A DNA stretch of 64,000 bases from Algoriphagus sp. PAP.12 (GTDB lineage Bacteria > Bacteroidota > Bacteroidia > Cytophagales > Cyclobacteriaceae). Both the position numbers and the translations under genes were made by a program. Under the pieces are notes generated by a model. It did no database searches. It worked only from the letters and a program-made list of their open reading frames with translations, and was not told where the DNA came from. Location: NCBI RefSeq assembly GCF_026652115.1, contig NZ_JAPPSQ010000009.1, forward strand, positions 62,001 to 126,000, in the 5' to 3' direction. Shown here piece after piece: positions 1 through 9,162 of the stretch (position 1 is the first letter of the stretch; each line of letters opens with the position of its first letter).

Positions 1-1870
1 AAATGAATTCTGGAACAATTGTTTTCAAATGACCAACAATTTCGTTTTCAGAACTCTTTTGAATCAGTTCTTGGAAAAGTTCTACCTGACCATCCACTTT
101 ATGATAGGCTGAAGGTAATACCTGAGCAATTTTAATTTTAGGATGATGAGTGATCTTTACAGTTTCAAAGTCATTCAACAGTTCCTCATACAGCTTTTCC
201 CCTTCTCTTAATCCTGTAAATACTATTTTTATATCTTCATCTACACGCTTTCCTGAAAGCTGAATCATTTTCTTCGCCAAATCAAGAATCTTAACTGGTT
301 CTCCCATATCAAACACGTAGATTTCTCCTCCATGCCCCATGATTCCAGCCTCCAATACTAATTGACATGCTTCAGGAATAGTCATGAAAAATCTGGTGAT
401 TTCTGGATGGGTAACAGTGATAGGACCTCCATGCAAAATTTGCTTTTTAAACAATGGAATTACAGATCCATTGGATCCCAAAACATTACCAAATCTAGTC
501 GTGATGAATTTTGTATGATATTTCTTATGATTGACTTCTAGGTATTCATTCAAAGCCTGGACATACATTTCTGCAGCTCGCTTACTGGCTCCCATCACAT
601 TGGTTGGATTTACGGCCTTATCAGTGGAAACAAAAACGAATTTGTCCACTTGCGAAAGTACAGAAAGGTCAGCCAAAATTTTTGTTCCAATTACATTAGA
701 TTGAATAGCCTCTTCAGGGTAATTCTCCATCATAGGAACATGCTTGTAGGCAGCAGCATGGAATACAACTTGAGGTTTGAAGTTTTTAAATACTTCCCTC
801 ATCTTCTTTTTATTCCGAACATCCCCCAAAATAATCTTGATAGGACAGTTAGGGAAACTTTCTCTGAATTCGTTTTCAACGTCATACAATGCAGACTCTG
901 CAATATCCAGCATTACCAACAGTCTAGGTTGATAATGAGAAATCTGTCTACACAACTCTGAGCCAATAGATCCTGCGGCTCCAGTTACCAAGACTACTTT
1001 ACCCATCAAATCTTCCTGAATTCTAGGATTGTCCAATTTGATTTGCTCTCTGGAAAGAAGGTCTTCAATTTTAATTTCACGAATAGCTCCCGTTGTCAAT
1101 CCACCTTTGATCCATTGATCTACCGGAGGCACAATAGAAACTGATATTTTTAATCTAAGACATTCATCAATTATCTCTCTCTTTCTTTGAACCGAAAGAT
1201 CTCGGACTGCGATAATCAATTCAGAAACCGAATGCTGCTCCACCAATCTCTCCAATTCTGACAAGCCTTCAAAAATTCGGGTACCTGAAATATTTTTACC
1301 CTCTTTTTTGGAATCGTCATCCAAAAAGGCAACTGTATTATAGAAACTTGTTCCATCTCCTTTAATCGCTTCTTGAGCAATTATTCCTGACTCTCCAGCT
1401 CCAAAGATCACTACATTTTTAAGCTCTTTGGGAACCAATCCATATTTGATATAGACAAAAAGCTCTTTAACCAATAAGCGGTAAAATATTAAGCTGAATA
1501 ATGAAGATAAACTCGCGATGATTAAAACTGAAGTCGGTAATAAAAAGCGATCATTCAGGAAATTTCCATGAAAGAAATTCAGGAATAAGAAAAGTACAAA
1601 ATTAATTCCGATAGTCTTAAAAATATTTGAGCCGTCCTTAAATCCTGTATGACGAACTATCCCCTCATAACTTCTGGTATTTTGCATTACAAGCAAGCCT
1701 CCTACCATGAAGGTAAAAGATCCTGCAACAGCATCATTTTGTTCAATTAAAGCTAATTCAAAATTAAAACGAACCAGGTATCCGAACAGGGCACAATGGA
1801 AAAGTATCAATGCATCAAGGGTGGCAATAATCCATCTTGGAAGGATTTTTAACCGAGTCAAAAAATTCAT
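1..1870 (-). CDS. Nucleotide-sugar 4,6-dehydratase, PglF/CapD/FlaA1 type (3' end cut by window)
   Basis: Membrane-anchored sugar dehydratase, probably converting UDP-GlcNAc to its 4-keto-6-deoxy form. The frame is open from an ATG at 1868-1870 to the window edge, so the C-terminus is missing; about 623 codons are visible. The N-terminal ~140 residues are hydrophobic (several membrane spans). A first Rossmann motif GAGESG lies near residue 155 and a second, TGAAGSIGSE, near 295. The active-site region reads STDKAVNPTNVMGASK, with Met in place of the usual SDR Tyr, as is typical of the long WbpM/PglF group. It is the last gene of the EPS locus and follows an aminotransferase and a PglC-like transferase, which suggests a PglF-PglE-PglC-like initiation module. 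The substrate is inferred. Confidence 0.88.
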   Translation of the reverse strand, partial: MNFLTRLKILPRWIIATLDALILFHCALFGYLVRFNFELALIEQNDAVAGSFTFMVGGLLVMQNTRSYEGIVRHTGFKDGSNIFKTIGINFVLFLFLNFFHGNFLNDRFLLPTSVLIIASLSSLFSLIFYRLLVKELFVYIKYGLVPKELKNVVIFGAGESGIIAQEAIKGDGTSFYNTVAFLDDDSKKEGKNISGTRIFEGLSELERLVEQHSVSELIIAVRDLSVQRKREIIDECLRLKISVSIVPPVDQWIKGGLTTGAIREIKIEDLLSREQIKLDNPRIQEDLMGKVVLVTGAAGSIGSELCRQISHYQPRLLVMLDIAESALYDVENEFRESFPNCPIKIILGDVRNKKKMREVFKNFKPQVVFHAAAYKHVPMMENYPEEAIQSNVIGTKILADLSVLSQVDKFVFVSTDKAVNPTNVMGASKRAAEMYVQALNEYLEVNHKKYHTKFITTRFGNVLGSNGSVIPLFKKQILHGGPITVTHPEITRFFMTIPEACQLVLEAGIMGHGGEIYVFDMGEPVKILDLAKKMIQLSGKRVDEDIKIVFTGLREGEKLYEELLNDFETVKITHHPKIKIAQVLPSAYHKVDGQVELFQELIQKSSENEIVGHLKTIVPEFI

Positions 1871-2133
1871 AGTAGAATTGGATTCAAATATGGTTGGTTA
1901 ATTGATGTGCCAAAACAATTATAATCGCACACAAAATAAGCTTTTTTTTACAATTTCACCAAACATCCTTGGGCAAGTTTCGGAAGTATCCAATTTTATT
2001 TTGCATAAAACCAAGGACTTTCAGCAAAAAAAGAATTACGTGTGGATGATTTAAATAAAAAGAATAAATATTTCTTCAAAAAAATTTTTCTCAAAATAGA
2101 AAAATTTAGGAAGGTTACTTATGGATGAATTCC

Positions 2134-2739
2134 TCAATTCCCCTCAAACTTCCCCATACTCACGTGTCCTTGCTGGGAAACCCCCTTTCCTTGAATCACA
2201 TTAAAAAATGTAGTGAAAAGAATTTTCAAATCCAGAGCAAAAGAAAGGTGATCCACATAATAAATATCAAGTTTAAATTTTTCCTTCCAGGAAATCGTAT
2301 TTCTTCCATTTATTTGGGCCCAACCTGTAACTCCCGGACGTACATCATGTCGCCTATTTTGTTCTTTAGAATATAGCACTAAATACTCTTCTAATAGGGG
2401 TCTAGGTCCTACCAAACTCATATCCCCTATCAGCACATTGATTAATTGGGGGATTTCATCCAAAGAAAACCTTCTAACAAGTCGCCCAAAATCAGTTATT
2501 CTTTCTGAATCAGGCAATAAACCCCCTTTTTCATCCCTTGAGTCTTTCATTGTTTTAAACTTCAGGATTTGAAAAACTTCTGAGTTAAGGCCTGGTCGTC
2601 TTTGAGAAAAAATTGGATTGCCTTTAAAATGAATCAAAAGGGAGAGATAAAGAAAAAAGAAAATTGGAGACAAAAGCAAAAAAAGAAGAGCAGAAAGAAT
2701 GACGTCCAACAATCTCTTTCCAATATTTTTATAAATCAC
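2134..2739 (-). CDS. Monotopic phosphoglycosyl transferase (PglC/WcaJ-type bacterial sugar transferase)
   Basis: Initiating enzyme that moves a sugar-1-phosphate onto undecaprenyl phosphate at the inner membrane. At 201 residues it has the short PglC-like form. The N-terminal hydrophobic helix is at residues ~12-36, followed by the family motifs FSQRRPG, LKFKTMKD, the catalytic Asp-Glu pair in SLDEIPQ (D94, E95), and SLVGPRP with RPGVTGWAQ. The start is GTG; an in-frame TAG lies directly before it, so no longer start is possible. It sits 5 bp after the aminotransferase gene and belongs to the same unit. A polytopic WecA-like transferase is also present nearby, so which of the two primes the polymer is uncertain. 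Confidence 0.92.
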   Translation of the reverse strand: MIYKNIGKRLLDVILSALLFLLLSPIFFFLYLSLLIHFKGNPIFSQRRPGLNSEVFQILKFKTMKDSRDEKGGLLPDSERITDFGRLVRRFSLDEIPQLINVLIGDMSLVGPRPLLEEYLVLYSKEQNRRHDVRPGVTGWAQINGRNTISWKEKFKLDIYYVDHLSFALDLKILFTTFFNVIQGKGVSQQGHVSMGKFEGN

Positions 2740-2744
2740 CTAGT

Positions 2745-3881
2745 TTAGAAAGTTTTAGCTAACTCTTTGATTACCACAGCTACTATCTTCTCTTGATCTT
2801 CATAGGTTAAATCAGCAGAACTTGGCAAGCATATCCCCCTTTGAAAGAGACTTCTCGACACATTTCCACCAAAAAATTGAATTTCTTTAAAAACTGGCTG
2901 CATATGCAATGGTTTCCAAAGAAACCTTGTTTCTATGCCATTTTTCATAAAAGCAATCCTCAACTGATCGTTGGTGAATCCAGTAACCTTTTCATCAATT
3001 AAAATTGTACTCAGCCAATAGTTTGAGAAAGCCCCTTCTGGTTCGTCTTGAAATGAAATACCTGGAATCCTTCCTATCAATTTCCGGTAATTGGAGTTGA
3101 TTTGCCTTCTTTTTTTAACGCATTTATCAAGCTGTTCCAATTGAGCTAATCCAATAGCAGCAGAAAGATTATTCATCTTATAATTATAACCAATCTCCAA
3201 ATGCTGGTAATAAGGTAAATCTTCGCGTGCTTGGGTAGAAAGATATCTGGCTTTTTGTACCAAAGCTGAATCATTAGCAATTAGAGCTCCTCCTCCACCT
3301 GCTGACACGATTTTATTTCCATTAAAAGAATATACTCCTATATCTCCATAGGTACCACAAGACTTTCCAAAAATCTTGCTTCCAACTGCCTCGGCAGCAT
3401 CTTCTAAAACTGGAATATTGTATTTGCTGGCAATTTCCATGATCTCTTTCATTTTGGCAGGCATACCAAACAGATGAACCACAATGATTGCTTTTGGCTT
3501 TTTACCATGAGCTATTCGATGCATAATAGCATCTTCCAACAACTCAGGGGACATATTCCAAGTATCCCTTTCACTATCAACAAAAATCGGTTTGGCCCCC
3601 AAATAAATAATAGGGTTTGCAGATGCACAAAAAGTGAAAGATTGGCAAATAACCTCATCTCCTTGGGATATTCCTAAAAGGACTAAAGCCAAGTGAAGCG
3701 AGCTTGTACCCGAGTTAAGAGCAACCGCTTGATGAGTTTTAAGCTTCTTACTTAGCTTATTTTCAAACTTTTCGATAAAACTGCCCGCAGTTGCCAGTTG
3801 CCCTGAGCTTATTGCCTGCTGGGAATAGATCATTTCATTCCCATCAAATATTGGAGCAGAGAGTTTGTACTGGTAAGCCAT
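2745..3881 (-). CDS. DegT/DnrJ/EryC1/StrS-family PLP sugar aminotransferase (PglE-like)
   Basis: Transfers an amino group to a 4-keto sugar nucleotide, probably the product of the neighbouring PglF-like dehydratase. It has the usual family length of 378 residues. The PLP-binding Lys is expected at K190 in the motif SFNGNKI followed by a Gly-rich stretch; the cofactor-contacting Asp lies in LEDAAEAVGS near residue 161. SGTSSLHLAL near residue 58 is the phosphate-binding segment. The gene starts at an ATG and ends 5 bp before the phosphoglycosyl transferase, implying co-transcription. Product identity (a bacillosamine-type amino sugar) is an inference from the dehydratase-aminotransferase-PglC order. 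Confidence 0.9.
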   Translation of the reverse strand: MAYQYKLSAPIFDGNEMIYSQQAISSGQLATAGSFIEKFENKLSKKLKTHQAVALNSGTSSLHLALVLLGISQGDEVICQSFTFCASANPIIYLGAKPIFVDSERDTWNMSPELLEDAIMHRIAHGKKPKAIIVVHLFGMPAKMKEIMEIASKYNIPVLEDAAEAVGSKIFGKSCGTYGDIGVYSFNGNKIVSAGGGGALIANDSALVQKARYLSTQAREDLPYYQHLEIGYNYKMNNLSAAIGLAQLEQLDKCVKKRRQINSNYRKLIGRIPGISFQDEPEGAFSNYWLSTILIDEKVTGFTNDQLRIAFMKNGIETRFLWKPLHMQPVFKEIQFFGGNVSRSLFQRGICLPSSADLTYEDQEKIVAVVIKELAKTF

Positions 3882-4009
3882 CTATAAGGTTAAAAGCAAT
3901 AAGAAACCGTAACTTACTAGCTTATACGCAAAAAGCCAACCAACCTAAAAATTAGTTAAAATAAAAATTACCAGAACTTCTAATTTTAAGGGTTTTAACG
4001 ACAAAAACC

Positions 4010-5167
4010 TTAATTCATATTGATTTTAGAATCTGTAATTTTTTTTAAATCCATATCAATTTTGGATTTTTCTGATGCTTTTGATGGTTTTATCTCTAGT
4101 ACACGAGGAAGCTTAGAGACCTTCTTTTTTACATTTTTCACTGTCACGGTATCCAAATAAAAACCCAATGAAATTGCCAAAACTGAAATTACAGGCAAAA
4201 CAATGTGATCAGAATTATCCTTCATTCCCAATACCAAACAAATAAATCCCAATTGAATCCCACCAAGTAATAATGCGACTTGATTGTGCTTCAAACCCAT
4301 TCTCATTAAAAAATGATGCACATGGCTTTTATCAGGTGTCATTGGTCCTTGACCTCTCCTGATTCTACGTAAGAACACCCTTGCCATATCATACAAGGGA
4401 AACATCATAATTGCTACACCAGAAGAGAATATTGGTTCAAATCTCAAATAAGAATCGATCGGAAGCGCGGCATTGTATTCCATAAAAGCTATGATCAATG
4501 CCCCCAAAGTGAAACCTAATGTTAAAGAACCTGTATCACCCATGAAAATTTTCGCGGGGTGCCAATTAAATACCAAAAATGCTAATATACCTCCCAGGAA
4601 TGTAAATGAAAGTACAGCCAAACTCTCAAGACCTTGAAGGGTAAACCAAATACCAAGAAAGGTAAATGCAATAATTGCAATTGTACCTGCTAGTCCATCT
4701 AACCCGTCAATCAAGTTAAAGGCATTGGTCAGTGCTAAAAGTACAAATGCAGAAAATCCATAAGATATAATAATCGGCAATTCATTTATTCCCAAAAAGC
4801 CATGTAAATCTTTAATCCGGATATCAGAAGCCACAACTACTAGAATCACAGCAATCAATTGACCCAAAAGTTTATGAGTAGCTTTTAACTCAACCATATC
4901 ATCCCTAAGACCTACAAAAAACATTAATGCTATAGCTCCCAACAAATATCTTATATCCGGAAGAGGAAATTGCCAACCCCAAATTGACATGGAAATAGCT
5001 GCTGCTGCAAAGAAGCCAATTCCTCCCATCGATGGTACAAATCCTGAGTGAATTTTTCGGCCTCCAGGAACATCACCAATTTCAGCTTTATTTAATACTT
5101 TGATCAAAATAGGAGTCACTAAAAAACCTACTGAAAAGGCTGTTAAGCTGGCTAAGAAAAAATACAT
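4010..5167 (-). CDS. WecA/MraY-family undecaprenyl-phosphate sugar-1-phosphate transferase
   Basis: Polytopic membrane enzyme that loads HexNAc-1-phosphate onto a polyprenyl phosphate. About ten hydrophobic spans are visible over 385 residues. Diagnostic motifs are NLIDGLDGLAG (the Asp-rich catalytic loop), FMGDTGSLTLGF and the cytosolic His motif in KSHVHHFLMRMG, which favours WecA over MraY. The C-terminal ~45 residues are polar and Lys-rich. It is separated by ~280 bp and a terminator from cysQ and by 128 bp from the aminotransferase gene, so it may have its own promoter. It may serve this EPS or a second glycan; the sequence cannot decide. Confidence 0.9.
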   Translation of the reverse strand: MYFFLASLTAFSVGFLVTPILIKVLNKAEIGDVPGGRKIHSGFVPSMGGIGFFAAAAISMSIWGWQFPLPDIRYLLGAIALMFFVGLRDDMVELKATHKLLGQLIAVILVVVASDIRIKDLHGFLGINELPIIISYGFSAFVLLALTNAFNLIDGLDGLAGTIAIIAFTFLGIWFTLQGLESLAVLSFTFLGGILAFLVFNWHPAKIFMGDTGSLTLGFTLGALIIAFMEYNAALPIDSYLRFEPIFSSGVAIMMFPLYDMARVFLRRIRRGQGPMTPDKSHVHHFLMRMGLKHNQVALLLGGIQLGFICLVLGMKDNSDHIVLPVISVLAISLGFYLDTVTVKNVKKKVSKLPRVLEIKPSKASEKSKIDMDLKKITDSKINMN

Positions 5168-5402
5168 ATTGCGGTTGGTTTAATCAGTTAAAATTAAAAA
5201 AAGTAATCACAATAGTCCAGCCATTAACGATTTAATAATAAAAACTCAGTTTTAATAAGAATTCAAAAATACCGAATAACTACTTCAAGTTACCTGATTT
5301 GAAGGGTAAAATCCATTTTTTAGATTGTGAAAAATAAAATTTGTTGTCAAAAAAATATTTTAAAAGCATTTAAATTTTTGTTGCTAAAATCCCCAAAACG
5401 GA

Positions 5403-5429
5403 AAAAGCTACCCGAATTGGGTAGCTTTT
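5403..5429 (-). terminator. Rho-independent terminator after cysQ
   Basis: Perfect 11-bp inverted repeat (5403-5413 with 5419-5429) with a 5-nt loop. The stem carries a T-run on the minus strand and lies just downstream of the cysQ stop. The A/T-rich flanks mean it could act in both directions. Confidence 0.8.
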
Positions 5430-5449
5430 ATATCATTTTTTAATTGAAA

Positions 5450-6208
5450 TCAAGGTTGGCAGATAAACCAAGGGTTTAGCAAATTCTCTCTATTATAATT
5501 TAAAGCCTTCATTTCAGGGTAAATTTTGACACTTCCACCGCAAGCCCGAATTACACCATGAGCCGCTGCAGTATCCCATTCCATAGTAGGAGCAAAACGG
5601 GGATAAACTTGGGCTTTGCCTTCAGCTACTAACATAAATTTCAAAGAAGAACCCATTGAAACAACCTCAACCTCTGGGTATTGATCAATAAATTCTTGGG
5701 TTTCCGGACTTAGATGGGATCGGCTTGCAACAATGGTCTTTATTTCTGAACCCGATTGTTTTTTCAATTGAAATGGAATTGCCTCTCCTTCTTGTTTCCA
5801 GGCTCCATCTTCTTGATTTCCCCAATAGAGCCATCCCAAAACTGGAGCATATACTACTCCTAGAACTGGCTTTCCTTCATGGATTAAAGCAATATTTACG
5901 GTAAACTCTCCATTCTTTTTGATAAACTCTTTGGTTCCATCCAATGGATCTACCATCCAAAAATACTCCCAGTCTTTTCTTACTTCGTAAGGAATATCTT
6001 TTCCCTCTTCAGATAAAATCGGTAGTCCTGATTCTTCAAGATATTTAACTATAACCTGATGAGCTGCTTGGTCAGCTTTAGTAAGTGGAGAATTGTCTCC
6101 TTTTATCTCTATTCCAAAATCTGCCGAATTGTAGATTTCTAAGATTGCCTTGCCAGCGGCTAGAGATGCTTCTTTGGCAAGGGATGTGAGTTGTTTTATA
6201 TTAATCAT
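5450..6208 (-). CDS. cysQ: 3'(2'),5'-bisphosphate nucleotidase (PAP phosphatase)
   Basis: Dephosphorylates 3'-phosphoadenosine 5'-phosphate (PAP), the by-product of PAPS-dependent sulfotransferases and PAPS reductase. The protein has 252 residues and belongs to the Mg-dependent inositol-monophosphatase-like fold. Visible metal-site motifs are LSEEGK near residue 66, DPLDGTKEF near 88 and WDTAAAHG near 211. It sits beside the sulfate activation genes and two sulfotransferases, so the likely local job is clearing PAP made during polysaccharide sulfation. A decayed gene (6344-6726) now separates it from cysN. A terminator follows it. Confidence 0.93.
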   Translation of the reverse strand: MINIKQLTSLAKEASLAAGKAILEIYNSADFGIEIKGDNSPLTKADQAAHQVIVKYLEESGLPILSEEGKDIPYEVRKDWEYFWMVDPLDGTKEFIKKNGEFTVNIALIHEGKPVLGVVYAPVLGWLYWGNQEDGAWKQEGEAIPFQLKKQSGSEIKTIVASRSHLSPETQEFIDQYPEVEVVSMGSSLKFMLVAEGKAQVYPRFAPTMEWDTAAAHGVIRACGGSVKIYPEMKALNYNRENLLNPWFICQP

Positions 6209-6258
6209 TGTTTTTAATGCTATTAATTGTCTTTAGTCAATTTCTCGTAGAGTTTTAA

Positions 6259-6310
6259 AGATTATGACTTAGAGAATTTGGGACAGAGAGACGAAGAGAC
6301 AAAGCGACTA
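6259..6310. repeat. GTCTCTTTGTCTCTTCG-like simple repeat, left flank of the four-helix remnant
   Basis: Degenerate tract that reads on the minus strand as repeated GTCTCTTYGTCTC units. A similar tract in the opposite orientation lies at 6751-6805, on the other side of the broken four-helix-bundle gene. Confidence 0.45.
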
Positions 6311-6343
6311 AAGGATGTAGTTGGAAGAAATTGTAGGATATAA

Positions 6344-6726
6344 TTAATAGGTCCATTTTTCAGGATGATGCCCCATAACTACCAGTTTACCTAAAATTTG
6401 GTTGTATTTATCATCTAGGTCTGTTTTACATACTTCATCTATATATTGACATTTAAAAGCATATAATATCCAAAATGAGTTTCAGCAGCTTCACCTTCGC
6501 AGTCCACTAATTTTGACACAAAATATTTCGGGTACTTTCTTTTTCTAAATGCTTCTGCAAGGTTTGCGCATACCGATCTTGAACTTCTCCTTATTGGATC
6601 AGTCAATGAATATTTTTCAACCTTGGGAAAAGACTTAGACAATTCAAAGATTCTCATTGAAGCATCAAATGCTAATTGAAATACCTGTAAATCCTCATGA
6701 CTTCGAATTTTAACTATAATTAAATT
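6344..6726 (-). pseudogene. Four-helix-bundle (S23 / 23S rRNA intervening-sequence) protein, degenerate
   Basis: Remnant of the small four-helix-bundle family often found in Bacteroidota; its cellular role is not established. Reading upstream of the first ATG (6657) continues the family N-terminus in frame (SHEDLQVFQLAFDASM...) up to a stop at 6727-6729, but no ATG, GTG or TTG start exists there. The core RSSRSVCANLAEAFRKRKY is intact. Near 6463-6468 the frame breaks: the annotated frame stops at 6439, whereas the next frame restores the expected C-terminus (FKCQYIDE ... GHHPEKWTY) and stops at 6344. Loss of the start plus a frameshift indicate a pseudogene. It lies between cysN and cysQ. Confidence 0.75.
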
Positions 6727-6750
6727 TTAAAAAAAAAAAACTGCTTAATC

Positions 6751-6805
6751 TCTCATTCATTTCGTCTCTTAGTCATTATTCCCTTCTCCTTCGTGCTCTT
6801 TGTGG
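6751..6805. repeat. GTCTCTT/CTTTGTG-like simple repeat, right flank of the four-helix remnant
   Basis: Plus-strand tract with degenerate TTCGTCTCTTAGTC and CTTCGTGCTCTTTGTGG units, inverted relative to the tract at 6259-6310. It ends just before the cysN stop. Confidence 0.4.
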
Positions 6806-6815
6806 TTCAGTAACC

Positions 6816-8075
6816 TTAAATAATCATTCCAGCACCCACCGTTTCATTGGTGTTAGGATCAATCAAGATAATAGAACCTGTTTGCCTATTTTTAGAATAA
6901 GAATCAAAAAAAACTGGTTGAGCAGTTCGGATGGATACCCTAGCAATGTCATTCATCCCAATTTCTTCAATATTTTCAATTCTATGAAGTGTATTGACAT
7001 CCACTTTGTATTGAATATCCTTCACCATTGCCTGACATTCTTTAGTAGTATGCTTAACAATGAGTTTAGTTCTATTTTGAAGAGCTTTCTGGTTCATCCA
7101 ACAAACCATTACATCTAAATCTTGTTCGACTTCTGGCTGATTGTTTGGCCTTACAATCATATCCCCCCTACTTATATCTATTTCATCCTCTAATGTCATA
7201 GTAACTGACATTGGCGCATAGGCTTCTGAAATTTGCTCACCATTCAATTCAATTGATTTTATTTTAGAAGTAAAACCTGATGGCAATACTTTAACCTCAT
7301 CACCTGGTTTAAAAATACCTCCATCAATTCTACCCGCGTACCCTCTGAAATCCTGAAACTCTAATGTATGTGGTCGAATCACCATTTGCACAGGAAATCT
7401 GCAATCAATATGATTGAAATCAGAGGCAATATGAACATGCTCTAGGTGATACAATAAGGTAGATCCTTCGTACCAAGGCATATTTTCAGACCGGTCAACA
7501 ACATTATCCCCTTTCAATGCAGAAATAGGAACAAATTGAACATCTTTTATATCAAGCTTACTTGAAAATGCCTCATAATCAGCAACAATTTTATTATAAA
7601 CCTCCTCTGAATAGTCCACCAAATCCATTTTGTTTACACAGACCACTACATGAGGGATTTTCAAAAGTGAGGCAATGAACGAATGTCTATAAGTCTGCTC
7701 CAAAAGGCCCTTTCTAGCGTCCACCAATATGATCGCAAGATTGGCTGTACTTGCTCCAGTCACCATATTACGGGTATATTGGGTGTGTCCAGGAGTATCC
7801 GCAATAATGAATTTCCTTTTTGGAGTTGCGAAATATCGGTAGGCAACATCAATGGTAATACCTTGTTCTCGTTCAGACTTTAACCCATCTGTGAGAAGGG
7901 ATAGATCTACATAATCAAAGCCTTTCTTTTCTGACGAGGTTTTTACAGCCTCAATTTGATCTTCAAATATGGATTTGGAATCGTAAAGTAATCTACCTAT
8001 TAAAGTACTCTTCCCATCATCAACTGATCCTGCAGTCGTGAATCTTAATAACTGATTATTTTCTTGTATGGACAT
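6816..8075 (-). CDS. cysN: Sulfate adenylyltransferase subunit 1 (GTPase)
   Basis: GTPase subunit of ATP sulfurylase, which with CysD makes adenosine 5'-phosphosulfate (APS). EF-Tu-like G motifs are clear: GSVDDGKST near residue 16, DTPGHTQY near 93 and NKMD near 148, followed by a translation-factor beta-barrel C-terminal half. I place the start at ATG 8073-8075, giving MSIQENNQLL before the G domain; the open frame continues 10 codons upstream to a GTG but the extension is not family-like. About 420 residues, no fused CysC domain. It follows cysD after a 157-bp gap holding REP-like sequence. Confidence 0.94.
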   Translation of the reverse strand: MSIQENNQLLRFTTAGSVDDGKSTLIGRLLYDSKSIFEDQIEAVKTSSEKKGFDYVDLSLLTDGLKSEREQGITIDVAYRYFATPKRKFIIADTPGHTQYTRNMVTGASTANLAIILVDARKGLLEQTYRHSFIASLLKIPHVVVCVNKMDLVDYSEEVYNKIVADYEAFSSKLDIKDVQFVPISALKGDNVVDRSENMPWYEGSTLLYHLEHVHIASDFNHIDCRFPVQMVIRPHTLEFQDFRGYAGRIDGGIFKPGDEVKVLPSGFTSKIKSIELNGEQISEAYAPMSVTMTLEDEIDISRGDMIVRPNNQPEVEQDLDVMVCWMNQKALQNRTKLIVKHTTKECQAMVKDIQYKVDVNTLHRIENIEEIGMNDIARVSIRTAQPVFFDSYSKNRQTGSIILIDPNTNETVGAGMII

Positions 8076-8105
8076 TTTAAGTAAAATCTTTTGTTTGGAA
8101 GTCAC

Positions 8106-8200
8106 TGAATGACGAGGTACGAACCGAGGCAGTCTTAAATTTTCCGAGATTGCTTCGTCGTCATTCCTCCTTCTAGCAATGACGGTAATAATTCATCATC
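8106..8200. repeat. REP-like dispersed repeat between cysN and cysD
   Basis: The spacer contains the motif gattgcttcgtcgtcattcc followed by tctagcaatgacg, resembling the GTCATTGC...GCAATCTC palindromic elements scattered through many bacterial genomes, plus a second degenerate copy (ctgaatgacgaggtacgaac). It splits an otherwise compact cysCDN unit. Confidence 0.5.
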
Positions 8201-8232
8201 TGGATACTTGATACCAAGTACTAGATACGATT

Positions 8233-9162
8233 CTAAAAATAGCCTGCCTTCTTCCTATCTTCCATTGCGGTCTCTCCCCTCTTATCATCGGCTCTGGTTC
8301 CTCTTTCCGTAGTTCTGGTTGTTGCTACTTCTTCGATAATTAACTCAAGGGTATCAGCATTTGAAAGGACAGCCCCCGTAATTGGCATATCACCACATGT
8401 TCTATACCTCACTATTAATTTTTGAATTTCTTCTCCTTCTTTTAATGGCAAGTATTCTGATTTTGCCAATATCACTTCATCTCTAACTACACATTCTCTT
8501 TCATGGGAAAAATAAAGAGAAGGCAATGCAATATTTTCTTCTTTTATATATTGCCACACATCCATTTCTGTCCAGTTGGAAATCGGGAAAACCCTGAAAT
8601 GTTCCCCATGATGCTTTCTGCCATTAAACAAATTCCACAATTCCGGCCGCTGGTTTTTAGGATCCCATTGACCAAACTCATCTCTATGTGAAAAGAATCT
8701 TTCCTTAGCTCTTGCTTTCTCTTCATCCCTTCTTGCTCCACCCATCGCAGCATCAATCTTCAAGTCCTCTAGTGTATCCAATAAAGTTACCGTTTGAAGG
8801 GCATTTCTACTGGCATTGACACCTGTTTCCTCTCTTACTCTACCCTTATCAATACTTTCTTGTACAGAACCTACCACTAATTGTACGCCCAATTCTTCCA
8901 CTAGTGCATCTCTAAACTCTAGCGTTTCTGGGAAATTATGACCTGTATCAATATGGATCAGTGGAAAAGGAATTTTAGCAGGATAAAATGCCTTCTTCGC
9001 TAAATGAGCCAAAAGAATACTATCCTTTCCTCCCGAAAAAAGAAGTGCAGGTTTTTCAAATTGGGAAACTACTTCTCTAATAATAAAGATAGCTTCAGCT
9101 TCCAATTCTTTCAAATGTGATAAATAATATTGTCCCATTGTTTTATTTTCTGGGTTGAACAT
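8233..9162 (-). CDS. cysD: Sulfate adenylyltransferase subunit 2
   Basis: ATP-pyrophosphatase subunit of ATP sulfurylase; joins sulfate and ATP to form APS using energy coupled through CysN. At 309 residues it matches the usual length. The PP-loop SGGKDS is at residues 43-48. Other family segments include HIDTGHNFPETLEFRD, GGARRDEEKARAKER, and the C-terminal EDRKKAGYF tail. The start codon abuts the stop of cysC (9163), which indicates tight co-transcription. Confidence 0.95.
   Translation of the reverse strand: MFNPENKTMGQYYLSHLKELEAEAIFIIREVVSQFEKPALLFSGGKDSILLAHLAKKAFYPAKIPFPLIHIDTGHNFPETLEFRDALVEELGVQLVVGSVQESIDKGRVREETGVNASRNALQTVTLLDTLEDLKIDAAMGGARRDEEKARAKERFFSHRDEFGQWDPKNQRPELWNLFNGRKHHGEHFRVFPISNWTEMDVWQYIKEENIALPSLYFSHERECVVRDEVILAKSEYLPLKEGEEIQKLIVRYRTCGDMPITGAVLSNADTLELIIEEVATTRTTERGTRADDKRGETAMEDRKKAGYF

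Noticed and set aside
6439..6657. Intact 72-residue protein
   Set aside because: Sequence upstream and downstream shows family continuation in frame and in the next frame respectively, so the short frame is only part of a broken gene.
8103..8105. GTG start for cysN giving ten extra residues
   Set aside because: The extension is not family-like and runs into the REP-like spacer; the ATG at 8073-8075 gives the usual N-terminus.
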